Origin: Anaerolineae bacterium
GTDB lineage: Bacteria; Chloroflexota; Anaerolineae; JAFGEY01
Direction of reading: 5' to 3'
Length of the DNA stretch: 15,431 nt
Assembly: GCA_016929205.1 (NCBI GenBank)
Contig: JAFGJF010000155.1
Span: 1-15,431, forward strand
Within the stretch, counting starts at the first letter, position 1, and each line of letters starts with the position of its first letter. The notes under the pieces are model-generated. The model worked only from the letters and a program-made list of their open reading frames with translations. It was not told where the DNA came from and made no database searches. Positions 1 through 7,845 of the stretch are shown here, one piece after another. The position numbers were made by a program, and so were the translations under genes.

Positions 1-720
1 GCAAGCGTGAACGAATGCCTGAAACAACCCCAGCATCTGTGTATCTGTCGGAGCCAGGTTTTCGGGATGCCACTGCACGCCGACAAAGAACGGCGCATCG
101 ACTATTTCAATGCCTTCGATGGTGCCATCCGAAGCGTGAGCGGTAACGGTAAAGCCCGGAGCAACGTCTTTGATAGCCTGATGGTGCCGGCTGTTTGTCC
201 AGCACGACAATGTACCAAGCGCGTCAGCTAGCCGTGTTCCCGGTTCAATGTCGACCTGGTGCGCGCTGGGTGTATCGGGGCAAGCGTGAGACAATGCCTG
301 GGGAATCTGAGCAGGAATATCTTGGTAGAGCGATCCGCCAGCCGCGACGTTAAGCAGTTGGATCCCACGACAGATGCCGAGCACGGGAATGTGCTCGGCT
401 AATGCCCAGCGAGCCAACAAAAGCTCTGTTTTATCTAGCGCATCATCTACCCGGCCTAGCTGTGGGAGTGGCTCCTGATGGTACAGACGTGGCGCTACAT
501 CCACGCCGCCAGGAAACAAGATCCCATCCAACTGTTCATAGATAGTCCGGTAGGCACGTTCATCGAGATCCAGCGGGATCAAAACAGGCGCGCCGCCGGC
601 AAGCGCAAGCGAACGGCAATAATCACCATATTGTCCGTCAATCGGCTTTGAGCCGTCTTGGCCTGGCCGAATTTTGTGTGCGATAACGCCAATAATTGGG
701 GATTGGAGATCCTGATCCAC
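1..720 (-). CDS. Gamma-glutamyl-GABA hydrolase-like class I glutamine amidotransferase (peptidase C26), C-terminus cut by window edge
   Basis: The minus strand reads as 240 codons without a stop to position 1, so the C-terminus lies outside the window. The PuuD/peptidase C26 landmarks are all present: an FPGGVD segment, the nucleophile elbow GICRG with Cys117, a NSRHHQ segment, and GVQWHPE supplying His218 and Glu220. Together these give a complete Cys-His-Glu triad. Known members hydrolyse gamma-glutamyl amide bonds, for example in putrescine or GABA catabolism. The substrate here cannot be told. I place the start at GTG (718-720) because an in-frame TAA, which is also the rplS stop, sits only three codons upstream and no ATG precedes the conserved beta strand SPIIGVIAHK. 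An AGGGAG ribosome site lies inside the end of rplS, 11 nt before the GTG; the CTG at 721-723 is a less likely alternative. Tight spacing implies co-transcription with rplS. Family call firm, substrate unknown. Confidence 0.9.
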   Translation of the reverse strand, partial: MDQDLQSPIIGVIAHKIRPGQDGSKPIDGQYGDYCRSLALAGGAPVLIPLDLDERAYRTIYEQLDGILFPGGVDVAPRLYHQEPLPQLGRVDDALDKTELLLARWALAEHIPVLGICRGIQLLNVAAGGSLYQDIPAQIPQALSHACPDTPSAHQVDIEPGTRLADALGTLSCWTNSRHHQAIKDVAPGFTVTAHASDGTIEGIEIVDAPFFVGVQWHPENLAPTDTQMLGLFQAFVHAC

Positions 721-726
721 CAGGGG

Positions 727-1092
727 TTATGCTCCCTGTATGCGTTTTTCTCGCAGTCTTGCGGCTTTGCCTCGGCGGTCGCGCAAATAGTACAACCTGG
801 CGCGGCGTGTATGTGCGTGCCGTAATATTTCGACCTTTTCAATGCGCGGCGAGTGAACCAAAAAGGTACGTTCGACCCCAATACCGTTAGAAGCGATGCG
901 TCTTACTGTAAAATTGGTATTGACGCCACTACCACGCGTGCGCATAATCGTTCCCTGGAATACCTGTACACGCTCGCGGTTTCCTTCGATGATTCGTACA
1001 TGCACGCGTACAGTGTCTCCCGGCCTCAAACGAGGAATGTCGGGATTGGGCTGAGCATATTCATATTCAATAGATCGCATGAGTTCTGACAT
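727..1092 (-). CDS. rplS: 50S ribosomal protein L19
   Basis: This is a 121-residue protein of the L19 family, a component of the large ribosomal subunit at the interface with 30S. The typical L19 run is visible: a short N-terminal helix, then [12 protein letters not shown], the stretch [11 protein letters not shown], the TVRRI strand, [18 protein letters not shown] and the basic tail [21 protein letters not shown] start at the ATG at 1090-1092 (MSELM...). It matches the usual L19 N-terminus and has an AGGATGG Shine-Dalgarno whose last G is 8 nt upstream. In-frame ATGs at 1102-1104 and 1114-1116 would add 4 or 8 residues, but the first of these overlaps the ribosome site. A strong promoter and a structured leader precede the gene. 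Its TAA is followed 6 nt later by the start of the C26 peptidase, so the two are likely one transcript. Confidence 0.97.
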   Translation of the reverse strand: MSELMRSIEYEYAQPNPDIPRLRPGDTVRVHVRIIEGNRERVQVFQGTIMRTRGSGVNTNFTVRRIASNGIGVERTFLVHSPRIEKVEILRHAHTRRARLYYLRDRRGKAARLREKRIQGA

Positions 1093-1203
1093 ATCTATTA
1101 CCATCCTTTCGGCCAAACGTTCATATCACCTGTTTTCTCAACCCTTTGTCTGTTCCTAACAAAGGTTGTACAGACAGGACTGAAAAGACACCATACAACA
1201 CAA

Positions 1204-1225
1204 TACCGGGAACGTCATCCCGGTA
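1204..1225 (-). promoter_or_regulatory. Stem-loop near the 5' end of the rplS leader
   Basis: The arms taccggga (1204-1211) and tcccggta (1218-1225) are perfect reverse complements of 8 bp around a 6-nt loop. The hairpin lies within the first nucleotides of the predicted rplS transcript and has no following U-tract, so it is not an ordinary terminator. A 5' stabilising hairpin or part of an L19 leader element are both possible. A second inverted repeat (cctttgt 1143-1149 / acaaagg 1159-1165), with overlapping gtctgt 1148-1153 / acagac 1171-1176, follows in the same leader. Confidence 0.5.
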
Positions 1226-1237
1226 GCTGAAGGCAAG

Positions 1238-1266
1238 ATTATAACATAGCTTGGTATTTCTGGCAA
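1238..1266 (-). promoter_or_regulatory. Strong sigma70-type promoter of rplS
   Basis: On the minus strand, TTGCCA (1266-1261) is followed by a 17-nt spacer and a perfect TATAAT (1243-1238). Transcription would start near 1231, giving a leader of about 139 nt before the rplS ATG. The match and spacing are close to consensus, as expected for a ribosomal protein gene. Confidence 0.8.
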
Positions 1267-1285
1267 ATCCTGACCGAATAAATCA

Positions 1286-1314
1286 TTGACCTTTTCATTC
1301 AAGTATGATACCAT
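1286..1314 (+). promoter_or_regulatory. Candidate promoter of the hybrid histidine kinase gene
   Basis: TTGACC (1286-1291), a 17-nt spacer and TACCAT (1309-1314, four of six consensus bases) would start transcription near 1321, ahead of the GTG at 1349. The -35 is 20 bp from the divergent rplS -35, so the two polymerases would bind back to back. The -10 is only moderate. Confidence 0.4.
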
Positions 1315-1335
1315 GAAGCCGTTATACACTGAACG

Positions 1336-1340
1336 GGAGG
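1336..1340 (+). promoter_or_regulatory. Ribosome binding site that fixes the kinase start
   Basis: GGAGG (1336-1340) in a GGGAGGGG run lies 8 nt before GTG (1349-1351). No comparable site precedes the upstream in-frame TTG (1286) or ATG (1313). The TTG also coincides with the predicted -35 element. Confidence 0.75.
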
Positions 1341-1348
1341 GGACTATT

Positions 1349-4300
1349 GTGGCCAATGGTATATTCATTCAAAATGGTTTGCTTGATACGATCATTGCCC
1401 GTTCAACAGACAAAGGACTGGTAGTTCTGAATCTAGACGGACTGCCTATCTACGCCAACCCTGCCTTTGAGGCGATGCTTGGTGTTTCCAGCCAGGTATT
1501 CTTGGATTCGTTTGCCCCAAGTGGTGCATCCTCCGGTGGCTCGCAAATCAAGGCCACCCGCGATTTCATGAAAATCTTTGCTTCTCTTGCTGCCGAACAG
1601 CGTTTAAGTGAAACCCAGTTTGAATTGGAATGTGTGGACCGATCGATCTGGGTTGACGTTGTCTCGAACCCCATCCACGACCACGATGGCCAACTGCAAG
1701 GACATTTGATCTGGTTTAGGGATATTTCAGACCAGATGCAGATTGAGCAGGATCTAAAGTCATCTCAAGGCCGCTTCCATATGCTGACTCAGGCCATTGA
1801 GCAAAGTGGCGATGGCATTGGCATCATTGATCTTGAAGCTAAACTAGTCTTTCAAAATGAAGCGCTGAGCCGGATGTCTGGGTATACATTTCAAGAACTA
1901 GAGGCGGATGCCAGCATCTTTTGGGAGGATGCTGAGACATTTACACATCAGGTTGTGCCTGCCGCGCTGCAAGGCCAGACATGGCGCGGCACACTGACAG
2001 CCAGGCATAAAGATGGTTGGGTATATCCGTGCGCTGTAACGGCTTCTCCCATCTATGACGAACAGGGAAACCTGACCGGCATCGTCAGCACGCATCGCGA
2101 TATCACCAGTCAGAAAGCGTTCGAGCAGCAAATTCGGTACCAGGCCTCGCTGCTCGACCAAGTTTCTGACGGCGTGATCAGCTATACCCTCGACGCCAGG
2201 ATCGCATTCTGGAATCACGGGGCAGAACTGATCTGGGGGTGGGCGTCTAGCCAGGTCTTTGGGAAGCACATTCGGATGCTGTATGCAAAAAACAGTGTGC
2301 CAGATGTGAAAAGCCAGGCGGCTTATCTCCAACAACATGGTTCAATGGAGGTTGAAAGCGATTGTGTGACGCAAGATGGTCGCGAGATCATTATTCGCCA
2401 GCGTATTGCTCTGGTCACCGATAGCTGGGGAGAGCCGATTGGTTTTGTTGGTATCTGTACCGATGTGACGGCTCAGAACGAGATTGAACGTCAGCGCGAG
2501 TACCAGGTGTCGCTGTTGCAGGGCGTGATCGAGAATGCGCCAATTGGCATATTTGTTATCGACCAACATGGAGTCATTCTGGCTATCAACCAGGCGCAGA
2601 TCGACATCTTTGGCCTTGAAACGCAAATGTCACAATCCCCAGATCTGAATGTTTTTTCGATCGTGCGATCAGATCGACTGCAGGACATGGTTCGCGATCT
2701 GCTGCGTGGAAATGCGTTTGCTCTAGACAATTACAGCTTTTTCACGCAAAATGAAAACATCTATATCAATATCCGGGGTATCCCCTTGACCATCCAGGAT
2801 CAGCCCCATGGGTTGTTTCTGGTTCAAGATGTAACCGAAAGACACAATTACGAAGTTCGGTTGGCCGAGGAATTGGCGTTCCATGAGATGTCCAGTACAC
2901 TTTCTGCGCTGGCGCTGCAAGCAACCAGTCTCGATAGATTCGTCAATCAAGCGATCGAAATGATAGGCAAGTTTTTGGGGGGCACCCGCGCTTATTTGTT
3001 CACCAATCGCACAGAATCAAGGGTGATGGTTAATACCCACGAGTGGTGTGTGCCTGGCACCGAGTCTCAACTTGGCATGGCGCGTTCGTATCGAAGTTTG
3101 GCGTACTGGTATGAAATGCTGCAGGCCAGTCGTCCGGTATTCTTTGATGACGTTCGAGCCCAGGCGCCTTCTCCCGAACGCGAGATCCTCGAAATTCAGG
3201 GAATCAAGGCTTTGCTGGCTGTTCCGGTCTGGGTGCAGGGGGAACTGTACGGGTTTGTGGGCATTGACGAATGCGAGCATACGCGTCAATGGACCGAGCG
3301 CGAGCTTTCGATGTTTACCAATATCTCGCAGGTTATTGCGACTCAGATCGAGCGCTTTGTTGCCTACGAGACCACCGAACGAGAGACAAACAAGCTGCGG
3401 GCAATGATTGCCGATATGCAAGAGGGCGTTGTCTTTGTCGATGCCACAGATTGTGTCGTTGAGCTGAACGATTTTTTTGCGCGGATAGTCGGCGTTGACA
3501 GAGAGCAGATATTAGGGCGCAATCTTTGGGAGTTTGAGGTTGAGGCAATACACACTTTGCTCGAAAAAACGGTTCAAGAAATGAAAAACCACGTCGGGCA
3601 CCCTGCTCAATCGGTCAGCCTTTCCATGCGGGAAATGGAACTAATCTTGCGCATCCAGCCGATCTATCGCAACGACGTCTATGAAGGGGTGCTGTTCAAT
3701 TTCATCGACGTGACCGAGTTGGTACACGCCAAAAGAGAGGCGGAAGTCGCCAATAAGGCCAAGAGCGAGTTTTTGGCCAACATGAGCCACGAGATCCGTA
3801 CGCCGATGAACGGCATCATTGGCATGACCCAATTGGTGCTGGAAACCGAGTTGACGTCCCTGCAGCGCGATCATTTGACCGCAGTCCAGAGTGCTGCTGA
3901 ATCATTGTTATCCATCATTAACAATATTCTCGACTTTTCCAAGATTGAGACCGGACAGTTCGAGTTGGAAAAGATCGATTTCGACTTGTATGCTGTTTTT
4001 GACGATTTGACGAACGCTGTCGCGTACCGGGCAGCACAACAGGGCCTTGAGCTTGTTTTCGATATGCCGTTGGATGTGCCCTGGCATCTGTGTGGTGACC
4101 CGGTTCGGCTTGTTCAGATTCTGGTCAATCTGGTTGGCAACGCCATCAAGTTCACAGAAAGGGGTGAGGTGATCGTCCGTGTGGCGGTGCTGGAACAGGA
4201 TGAAAGACAGATCCGTTTCCAGTTTTCAGTGTCTGATACCGGCATTGGCATTGCTCCCGACAAACACGAGATCATTTTTGAAAGTTTTGCCCAAGCCGAT

Positions 4301-5692
4301 GGATCGATCACTCGCCAGTATGGTGGTTCGGGTTTAGGACTGGCGATTTCGCGCCAATTGGTGACTATGATGGGCGGTCAGATTTGGGTAGAAAGCCAGG
4401 TCGGGCAGGGCAGCACGTTTTATTTTACCGCGTCCATAGAACGCGGCCGGCAACAGGCCAAGATGCATCCGATCAAGATTGCCGGGATCGAACGATTGCG
4501 CGTGCTTGTCGTAAACGAGTCCACCACGGTGCAATCGGTGTTGTTGCAAACGTTATCCAATGCGCAGTGTCGACCGGCGACAGCCGCCACAGTGTCGCAT
4601 GCTCTTGATCTATTGTATGATGCGGTGCAGTCTGCCGATCCGTTCCGCTTGCTGGTTGTAGATCTAGACATCTCTGGATCTGCAAATCAATTGCTTGAAA
4701 GAGTCGATCAAGAAAAGGAATTTGATCAAATGGCTGTGCTTGTGTTGACAACGATTGACAAGCTCGATCAGGATATCATCAAGTCTTTTAATCACCGGGC
4801 AAATTACCTGGTCAAGCCGATTCAACCCAAGCATCTCTTTGACACGATTTATCAGGCTATGGGTTTGGAGGCACCGTCCGAGTCGCTTGCCAATGCTGTA
4901 CCCACAGCCGGTCAATCCGGCGAACAACCTCTTTCGATCTTGTTGGTCGAAGACAACCTCATCAACCAACGATTGGCTGTGACCATGTTAGAACGGGCAG
5001 GACATACCGTCACCTGGGCAGAAAGCGGCTTACAAGCGGTCATGGCTGTGCAAAAACAGTCGTTTGACGTTGTGCTGATGGATGTGCAAATGCCCGAGAT
5101 GGATGGACTGACAGCGACCAAGATGATCCGCGCCCAAGAACGGTGGGCCGATCTCCCGATTATTGCCATGACGGCACATGCATTGGAAGGAGATCGGGAA
5201 CGTTGCTTGGCAGCGGGGATGGACGATTACATAAGCAAACCGTTCCGCCCTCAAGACTTGTTCGCTGCCATCCGGCGTCAAGTCAAAAGTCAGGAGCGCA
5301 CTGAAAGGGGCCAAGAACCTATACCGAGCGAAGAGCCGGCAATCGATATTCCTGATGCTCTTGATCGCCTGGGCGGAGATCGCCCGTTCTTTGTCGAGTT
5401 GGCAAGCATGCTTTTGCGGGAAGCAGAAAAGAGTTTACCCCAAATGGAGGAGGTCATTGCTCAAGGCGATGCGGATGCCTTGATGCGCCTTGCTCACAGC
5501 TTGAAAGGGGCAGCCGCCAGCCTGTCTGCCGGACCTGTTCAGACAGTTGCTTTCCAACTGGAAAAGATGGGACGCGAGGCCAGGCTGGATGATGCGCCGG
5601 CAACGTTGGATTTGCTTGCGCGCAAGGTAAAAGAACTGCGCTATGCTGTTCGCCGTCTGTCAGATGCCAGTGATGTGCGTTTTGAAACCTAA
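1349..5692 (+). CDS. Soluble hybrid sensor histidine kinase, PAS4-GAF-PAS-HisKA-HATPase-REC-REC-HPt
   Basis: The 1447-residue protein is a phosphorelay sensor of BarA/ArcB-like module order but with no membrane segment, so it should sense cytoplasmic cues. Domains by residue: PAS/PAC at about 8-130, 142-258, 264-378 and 385-500; GAF 514-670; a fifth PAS 681-795; HisKA 796-860 with SHEIRTP and phospho-acceptor His814; HATPase about 897-1023 with N-box Asn931, DTGIGI at 963 and GGSGLGLAI at 992; a first receiver 1049-1171; a second receiver 1194-1312 with Glu-Asp acidic pair, Asp1245 ([11 protein letters not shown]) and the SKPF lysine; and HPt 1331-1433 with AHSLKGA and His1383. In the first receiver the acidic pair reads Asn-Glu although the acceptor Asp, Thr and Lys are kept, so Mg2+ binding may be impaired. 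The GTG start is chosen by its strong ribosome site. The gene is divergent from rplS. No cognate response regulator is in the window, and the ligand is unknown. Confidence 0.95.
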   Translation: MANGIFIQNGLLDTIIARSTDKGLVVLNLDGLPIYANPAFEAMLGVSSQVFLDSFAPSGASSGGSQIKATRDFMKIFASLAAEQRLSETQFELECVDRSIWVDVVSNPIHDHDGQLQGHLIWFRDISDQMQIEQDLKSSQGRFHMLTQAIEQSGDGIGIIDLEAKLVFQNEALSRMSGYTFQELEADASIFWEDAETFTHQVVPAALQGQTWRGTLTARHKDGWVYPCAVTASPIYDEQGNLTGIVSTHRDITSQKAFEQQIRYQASLLDQVSDGVISYTLDARIAFWNHGAELIWGWASSQVFGKHIRMLYAKNSVPDVKSQAAYLQQHGSMEVESDCVTQDGREIIIRQRIALVTDSWGEPIGFVGICTDVTAQNEIERQREYQVSLLQGVIENAPIGIFVIDQHGVILAINQAQIDIFGLETQMSQSPDLNVFSIVRSDRLQDMVRDLLRGNAFALDNYSFFTQNENIYINIRGIPLTIQDQPHGLFLVQDVTERHNYEVRLAEELAFHEMSSTLSALALQATSLDRFVNQAIEMIGKFLGGTRAYLFTNRTESRVMVNTHEWCVPGTESQLGMARSYRSLAYWYEMLQASRPVFFDDVRAQAPSPEREILEIQGIKALLAVPVWVQGELYGFVGIDECEHTRQWTERELSMFTNISQVIATQIERFVAYETTERETNKLRAMIADMQEGVVFVDATDCVVELNDFFARIVGVDREQILGRNLWEFEVEAIHTLLEKTVQEMKNHVGHPAQSVSLSMREMELILRIQPIYRNDVYEGVLFNFIDVTELVHAKREAEVANKAKSEFLANMSHEIRTPMNGIIGMTQLVLETELTSLQRDHLTAVQSAAESLLSIINNILDFSKIETGQFELEKIDFDLYAVFDDLTNAVAYRAAQQGLELVFDMPLDVPWHLCGDPVRLVQILVNLVGNAIKFTERGEVIVRVAVLEQDERQIRFQFSVSDTGIGIAPDKHEIIFESFAQADGSITRQYGGSGLGLAISRQLVTMMGGQIWVESQVGQGSTFYFTASIERGRQQAKMHPIKIAGIERLRVLVVNESTTVQSVLLQTLSNAQCRPATAATVSHALDLLYDAVQSADPFRLLVVDLDISGSANQLLERVDQEKEFDQMAVLVLTTIDKLDQDIIKSFNHRANYLVKPIQPKHLFDTIYQAMGLEAPSESLANAVPTAGQSGEQPLSILLVEDNLINQRLAVTMLERAGHTVTWAESGLQAVMAVQKQSFDVVLMDVQMPEMDGLTATKMIRAQERWADLPIIAMTAHALEGDRERCLAAGMDDYISKPFRPQDLFAAIRRQVKSQERTERGQEPIPSEEPAIDIPDALDRLGGDRPFFVELASMLLREAEKSLPQMEEVIAQGDADALMRLAHSLKGAAASLSAGPVQTVAFQLEKMGREARLDDAPATLDLLARKVKELRYAVRRLSDASDVRFET

Positions 5693-5756
5693 TTTGTGCT
5701 TGTCGCGTAATCAAATATGGATAGGTTGTTAGCAAATTCAGCAAAGGAGTTAGACA

Positions 5757-6677
5757 ATGCAATGTCCTAATTGTGGTACAGATGTACCGGATGGGAAAAA
5801 GTTTTGTCCCAGTTGTGGCTCGCAAGTGACCCCAGGTATGGCGGCGAGCAAGCTCGATTTTGTCCCCGAACCCGGTCGCATTGATTTGCCCGATCCGGCG
5901 GTTTCTTACACGGGACAAGGGCAGTCAGGACTCAAGTACCAATTGATCGGCACGACGCTGCAGGCTGTAACCATCCAGCTCTTGCCGGGACAGACGGTGG
6001 TTTCGGAGAGTGGCGGCATGGCCTGGATGTCGGCCAATGTCACGATGGACACCAAAGCCAGCGGCGGCCTGGGCAAGATGATCGGCCGCATGTTTACCGG
6101 CGAGTCACTCTTTTTGGTCGAGTACAATTGCTCGTCTGGCCAAGGGGTGGTTGCATTTGCGTCGGAATTTCCTGGCAAGGTTGTGCCGCTCGATCTGTCT
6201 GCTGGGCAGTCAATCATTGCCCAAAAAGATGCGTTTATGTGTGCCGAAAAGTCGGTAAACATGGAAATCCACTTTCGCAAAAAGCTGGGGGCGGGCTTTT
6301 TCGGTGGCGAAGGGTTTATTATGCAAAAGCTCACCGGGCCTGGTCTGGCCTTTGTTGAGCTGGACGGCGAGATCGTCGAATATACCCTCGAATCCGGACA
6401 AACGATGATGGTCGATACCGGCTATGTGGCTATGTACGAACCGACTGTCGATTTTGATATCGAGATGGTCCGCGGCATCAAAAACGTCTTTTTTGGCGGC
6501 GAAGGTCTGTTTTTGGCCCGGCTTCGTGGTCCGGGGCGTATCTGGTTGCAGACGATGCCGATATACAATCTGGCGCGCAAGGTCGCCTCGCACGTCCAGG
6601 TCAGTGGCGGCAGCGATTCATCTACCGCTGGCGGTCAGATTGCCAAGGGCGTGATCAAGGGTTTGATGGGAAACTGA
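5757..6677 (+). CDS. Zinc-ribbon AIM24-family (TIGR00266/DUF124) protein
   Basis: The 306-residue protein opens with a compact zinc ribbon, CPNC...CPSC, with Cys3, Cys6, Cys17 and Cys20, followed by a linker to about residue 55. The rest (56-285) is the glycine-rich beta-solenoid-like AIM24 domain, recognised from the [15 protein letters not shown] segment, two FFGGEG(F/L) repeats, the LxGPG segments and [13 protein letters not shown]. Bacterial members have no settled biochemical role. Yeast AIM24 is a mitochondrial inner-membrane organising factor, and that link should not be carried over without evidence. There is no signal peptide. AAAGGAG sits 7 nt before the ATG. The gene lies 64 nt after the kinase and 28 nt before a small membrane protein gene on the same strand, so a membrane-associated partnership is a reasonable inference. 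Family assignment is firm, function open. Confidence 0.9.
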   Translation: MQCPNCGTDVPDGKKFCPSCGSQVTPGMAASKLDFVPEPGRIDLPDPAVSYTGQGQSGLKYQLIGTTLQAVTIQLLPGQTVVSESGGMAWMSANVTMDTKASGGLGKMIGRMFTGESLFLVEYNCSSGQGVVAFASEFPGKVVPLDLSAGQSIIAQKDAFMCAEKSVNMEIHFRKKLGAGFFGGEGFIMQKLTGPGLAFVELDGEIVEYTLESGQTMMVDTGYVAMYEPTVDFDIEMVRGIKNVFFGGEGLFLARLRGPGRIWLQTMPIYNLARKVASHVQVSGGSDSSTAGGQIAKGVIKGLMGN

Positions 6678-6678
6678 C

Positions 6679-6698
6679 CCTAAACCCGTCTTTAGGAG
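6679..6698 (+). promoter_or_regulatory. Hairpin overlapping the Shine-Dalgarno of the small membrane protein gene
   Basis: CCTAAA (6679-6684) and TTTAGG (6691-6696) form a perfect 6-bp stem with a 6-nt loop. The 3' arm includes the first three bases of the AGGAG ribosome site (6694-6698), which is 7 nt before the ATG at 6706. The stem could partly hide the site, making translation of the small gene conditional or coupled to the gene upstream. The stem is short, so chance is possible. Confidence 0.4.
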
Positions 6699-6705
6699 TA
6701 TAACG

Positions 6706-6903
6706 ATGGAGTTGTGGATGATTCCAGTGGGGCTCGTCTTGATCTTGGTTGCCGTACCGGTCGCTCTATTGGGCGCATTTGGTCTCGTGGTTTTGGCGTT
6801 CAAGCTGATTACTGTTGTCCAAAAAGCGGTTGAACCGCCAACCGTCGATCAAAGTGGCGAGTACACCCTGGATCAGGGCAAAGAGGTTGGGCGACAACAA
6901 TAG
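6706..6903 (+). CDS. Small membrane protein (65 residues), function unknown
   Basis: A long hydrophobic stretch covers residues 3-39, rich in Val, Leu, Ile, Ala and Gly. It is either one long or two tightly packed membrane segments, broken near Pro18 and Gly23. A short polar tail follows (about 40-65) that is Asp/Glu/Gln-rich and likely soluble. I do not recognise a family. AGGAG sits 7 nt upstream of the ATG, inside a small hairpin. The gene lies 28 nt after the AIM24-family gene and 21 nt before the methyltransferase gene, so it is most likely part of one transcript. The good ribosome site, clear membrane profile and operon position support a real gene despite its size. A role as membrane anchor for the AIM24-type protein is only a guess. 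Confidence 0.75.
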   Translation: MELWMIPVGLVLILVAVPVALLGAFGLVVLAFKLITVVQKAVEPPTVDQSGEYTLDQGKEVGRQQ

Positions 6904-6924
6904 CTTGCAGCCGGAGAACGCCGA

Positions 6925-7677
6925 ATGCAGATCGATCGAGAGAACCGCGTTATCTTGGAAGGTATTGTCTCCGTACAGGCGGCTTTGCAAGCCCGGAGCC
7001 GTGATATAGAGACGGTTTACGTGCAGCGCAGCAAGCGCAGCAGGTCGCTTTCCGTCTTGCTGCGCTTGGCTGAGGCATCTTTTGTGCCTGTCGAACGGGT
7101 CGACGAGGCAGCGATCTCTGAGCGTGTCAGCGGCAAGTCGCATGGCGGTGTGATCGCCGTTGCCGGTCCACGTCACTATGTATCCCTGTCGGATTTGTTG
7201 GCCGGCGTCGATCGACCTTTTATCGCCATGCTCGATGGGATTGAGGATCCGTTCAACTTTGGCACGGCCGTGCGTGCGCTTTATGCTGCGGGTGCGCATG
7301 GGTTGGTGCTCCGGCCGCGCAACTGGATGTCGGCCGCAGGTGTCGTCGCGCGATCGTCAGCAGGTGCATCCGAGCTTATCCCCACGGCTGTGGCCGACGA
7401 CGTTTTCGATGCAGCGGTATTTTTCAAGTCTCGAGGATTGTCGATCGTTTGTACGACAAAGGAAAAATCCACGTCGCTTTACGATGTGGATTTGACGATT
7501 CCTATCTTTTTGTTGATCGGTGGTGAAAAACGCGGTATCACCCGTTCTTTCCTCGATCAAGCTGATTTGCGGTTGGAAATCCCGTACGGTCGCCCTTTTC
7601 CACGCTCGCTTGGCACAGCGTCGGCCGTCGCTGTCCTGGCGTTTGAGGTTATGCGCCAGCGAACCGGCACTAGATGA
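6925..7677 (+). CDS. TrmH/SpoU-family RNA 2'-O-methyltransferase
   Basis: This is a 250-residue member of the knotted SPOUT superfamily, which transfers methyl from S-adenosylmethionine to a ribose 2'-OH of tRNA or rRNA. The N-terminal part (to about residue 95) resembles the RNA-binding substrate domain of RlmB-like enzymes, with EGIVSVQAAL near the start. Motif 1 is DGIEDPFNFGTAVRA at 104-118 with the expected Arg117. Motif 2 is IPIFLLIGGEKRGI around Glu201. Motif 3 is LEIPYGRPFPRSLGTASAV at 217-235. In motif 3 the usual SLN reads SLG, so the standard Asn is Gly230, as in a variant subgroup I recall from other bacteria but cannot check. GGAG lies 8 nt before the ATG. The 3' end overlaps by 8 nt a small gene on the other strand. 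The target nucleotide cannot be inferred. Confidence 0.9.
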   Translation: MQIDRENRVILEGIVSVQAALQARSRDIETVYVQRSKRSRSLSVLLRLAEASFVPVERVDEAAISERVSGKSHGGVIAVAGPRHYVSLSDLLAGVDRPFIAMLDGIEDPFNFGTAVRALYAAGAHGLVLRPRNWMSAAGVVARSSAGASELIPTAVADDVFDAAVFFKSRGLSIVCTTKEKSTSLYDVDLTIPIFLLIGGEKRGITRSFLDQADLRLEIPYGRPFPRSLGTASAVAVLAFEVMRQRTGTR

Positions 7678-7807
7678 TAAAACCGGACACATAGTTGAGA
7701 TAGCCCTGCCGGCCGCCTTCTTTGCTCCAGAATTTGATCGATTTGCGAATTCGTTTCAGGCAGGCCAGCATATCATCCAGCGAGATTGGCTCGGGTTCTT
7801 GTAGAGT
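7670..7807 (-). CDS. Tiny conserved-looking protein, start unresolved, possibly decayed
   Basis: Read on the minus strand from 7807, this frame gives 45 residues: acidic/polar at first (EPEPISLDD), then MLACLKRIRKSIKFW, SKEGGRQGYLNYV and a short hydrophobic end before TAG (7672-7670). The amphipathic basic helix, the invariant-looking GGRQGYL block and the tidy end read as protein, not as chance. I recall similar small proteins of unknown function from Chloroflexota, but cannot verify that. The start is the problem. The only in-frame ATG inside is 7769-7771 (33 residues, weak ribosome site). Upstream, ATG at 7823-7825 is in frame but meets TGA (7808-7810) after five codons. Either a non-standard start is used after the GAGAGAGG purine run, or a nonsense change has disabled the gene. 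It follows the sulfatase gene on the same strand and overlaps the methyltransferase gene end to end. Confidence 0.5.
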   Translation of the reverse strand, partial: TLQEPEPISLDDMLACLKRIRKSIKFWSKEGGRQGYLNYVSGFII

Positions 7808-7845
7808 TCAGTTCCTCTCTCTCATTGCCTGACAGGCGCGTCTCG

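Noticed and set aside
1286..1348. Longer kinase start at TTG (1286) or ATG (1313)
   Set aside because: No ribosome site upstream of either; the TTG coincides with a -35 box; GTG at 1349 has GGAGG at 8 nt and directly precedes the first PAS region.
1898..2338. 146-residue antisense frame within the kinase gene
   Set aside because: No ribosome site and no domain; typical shadow in a long coding region.
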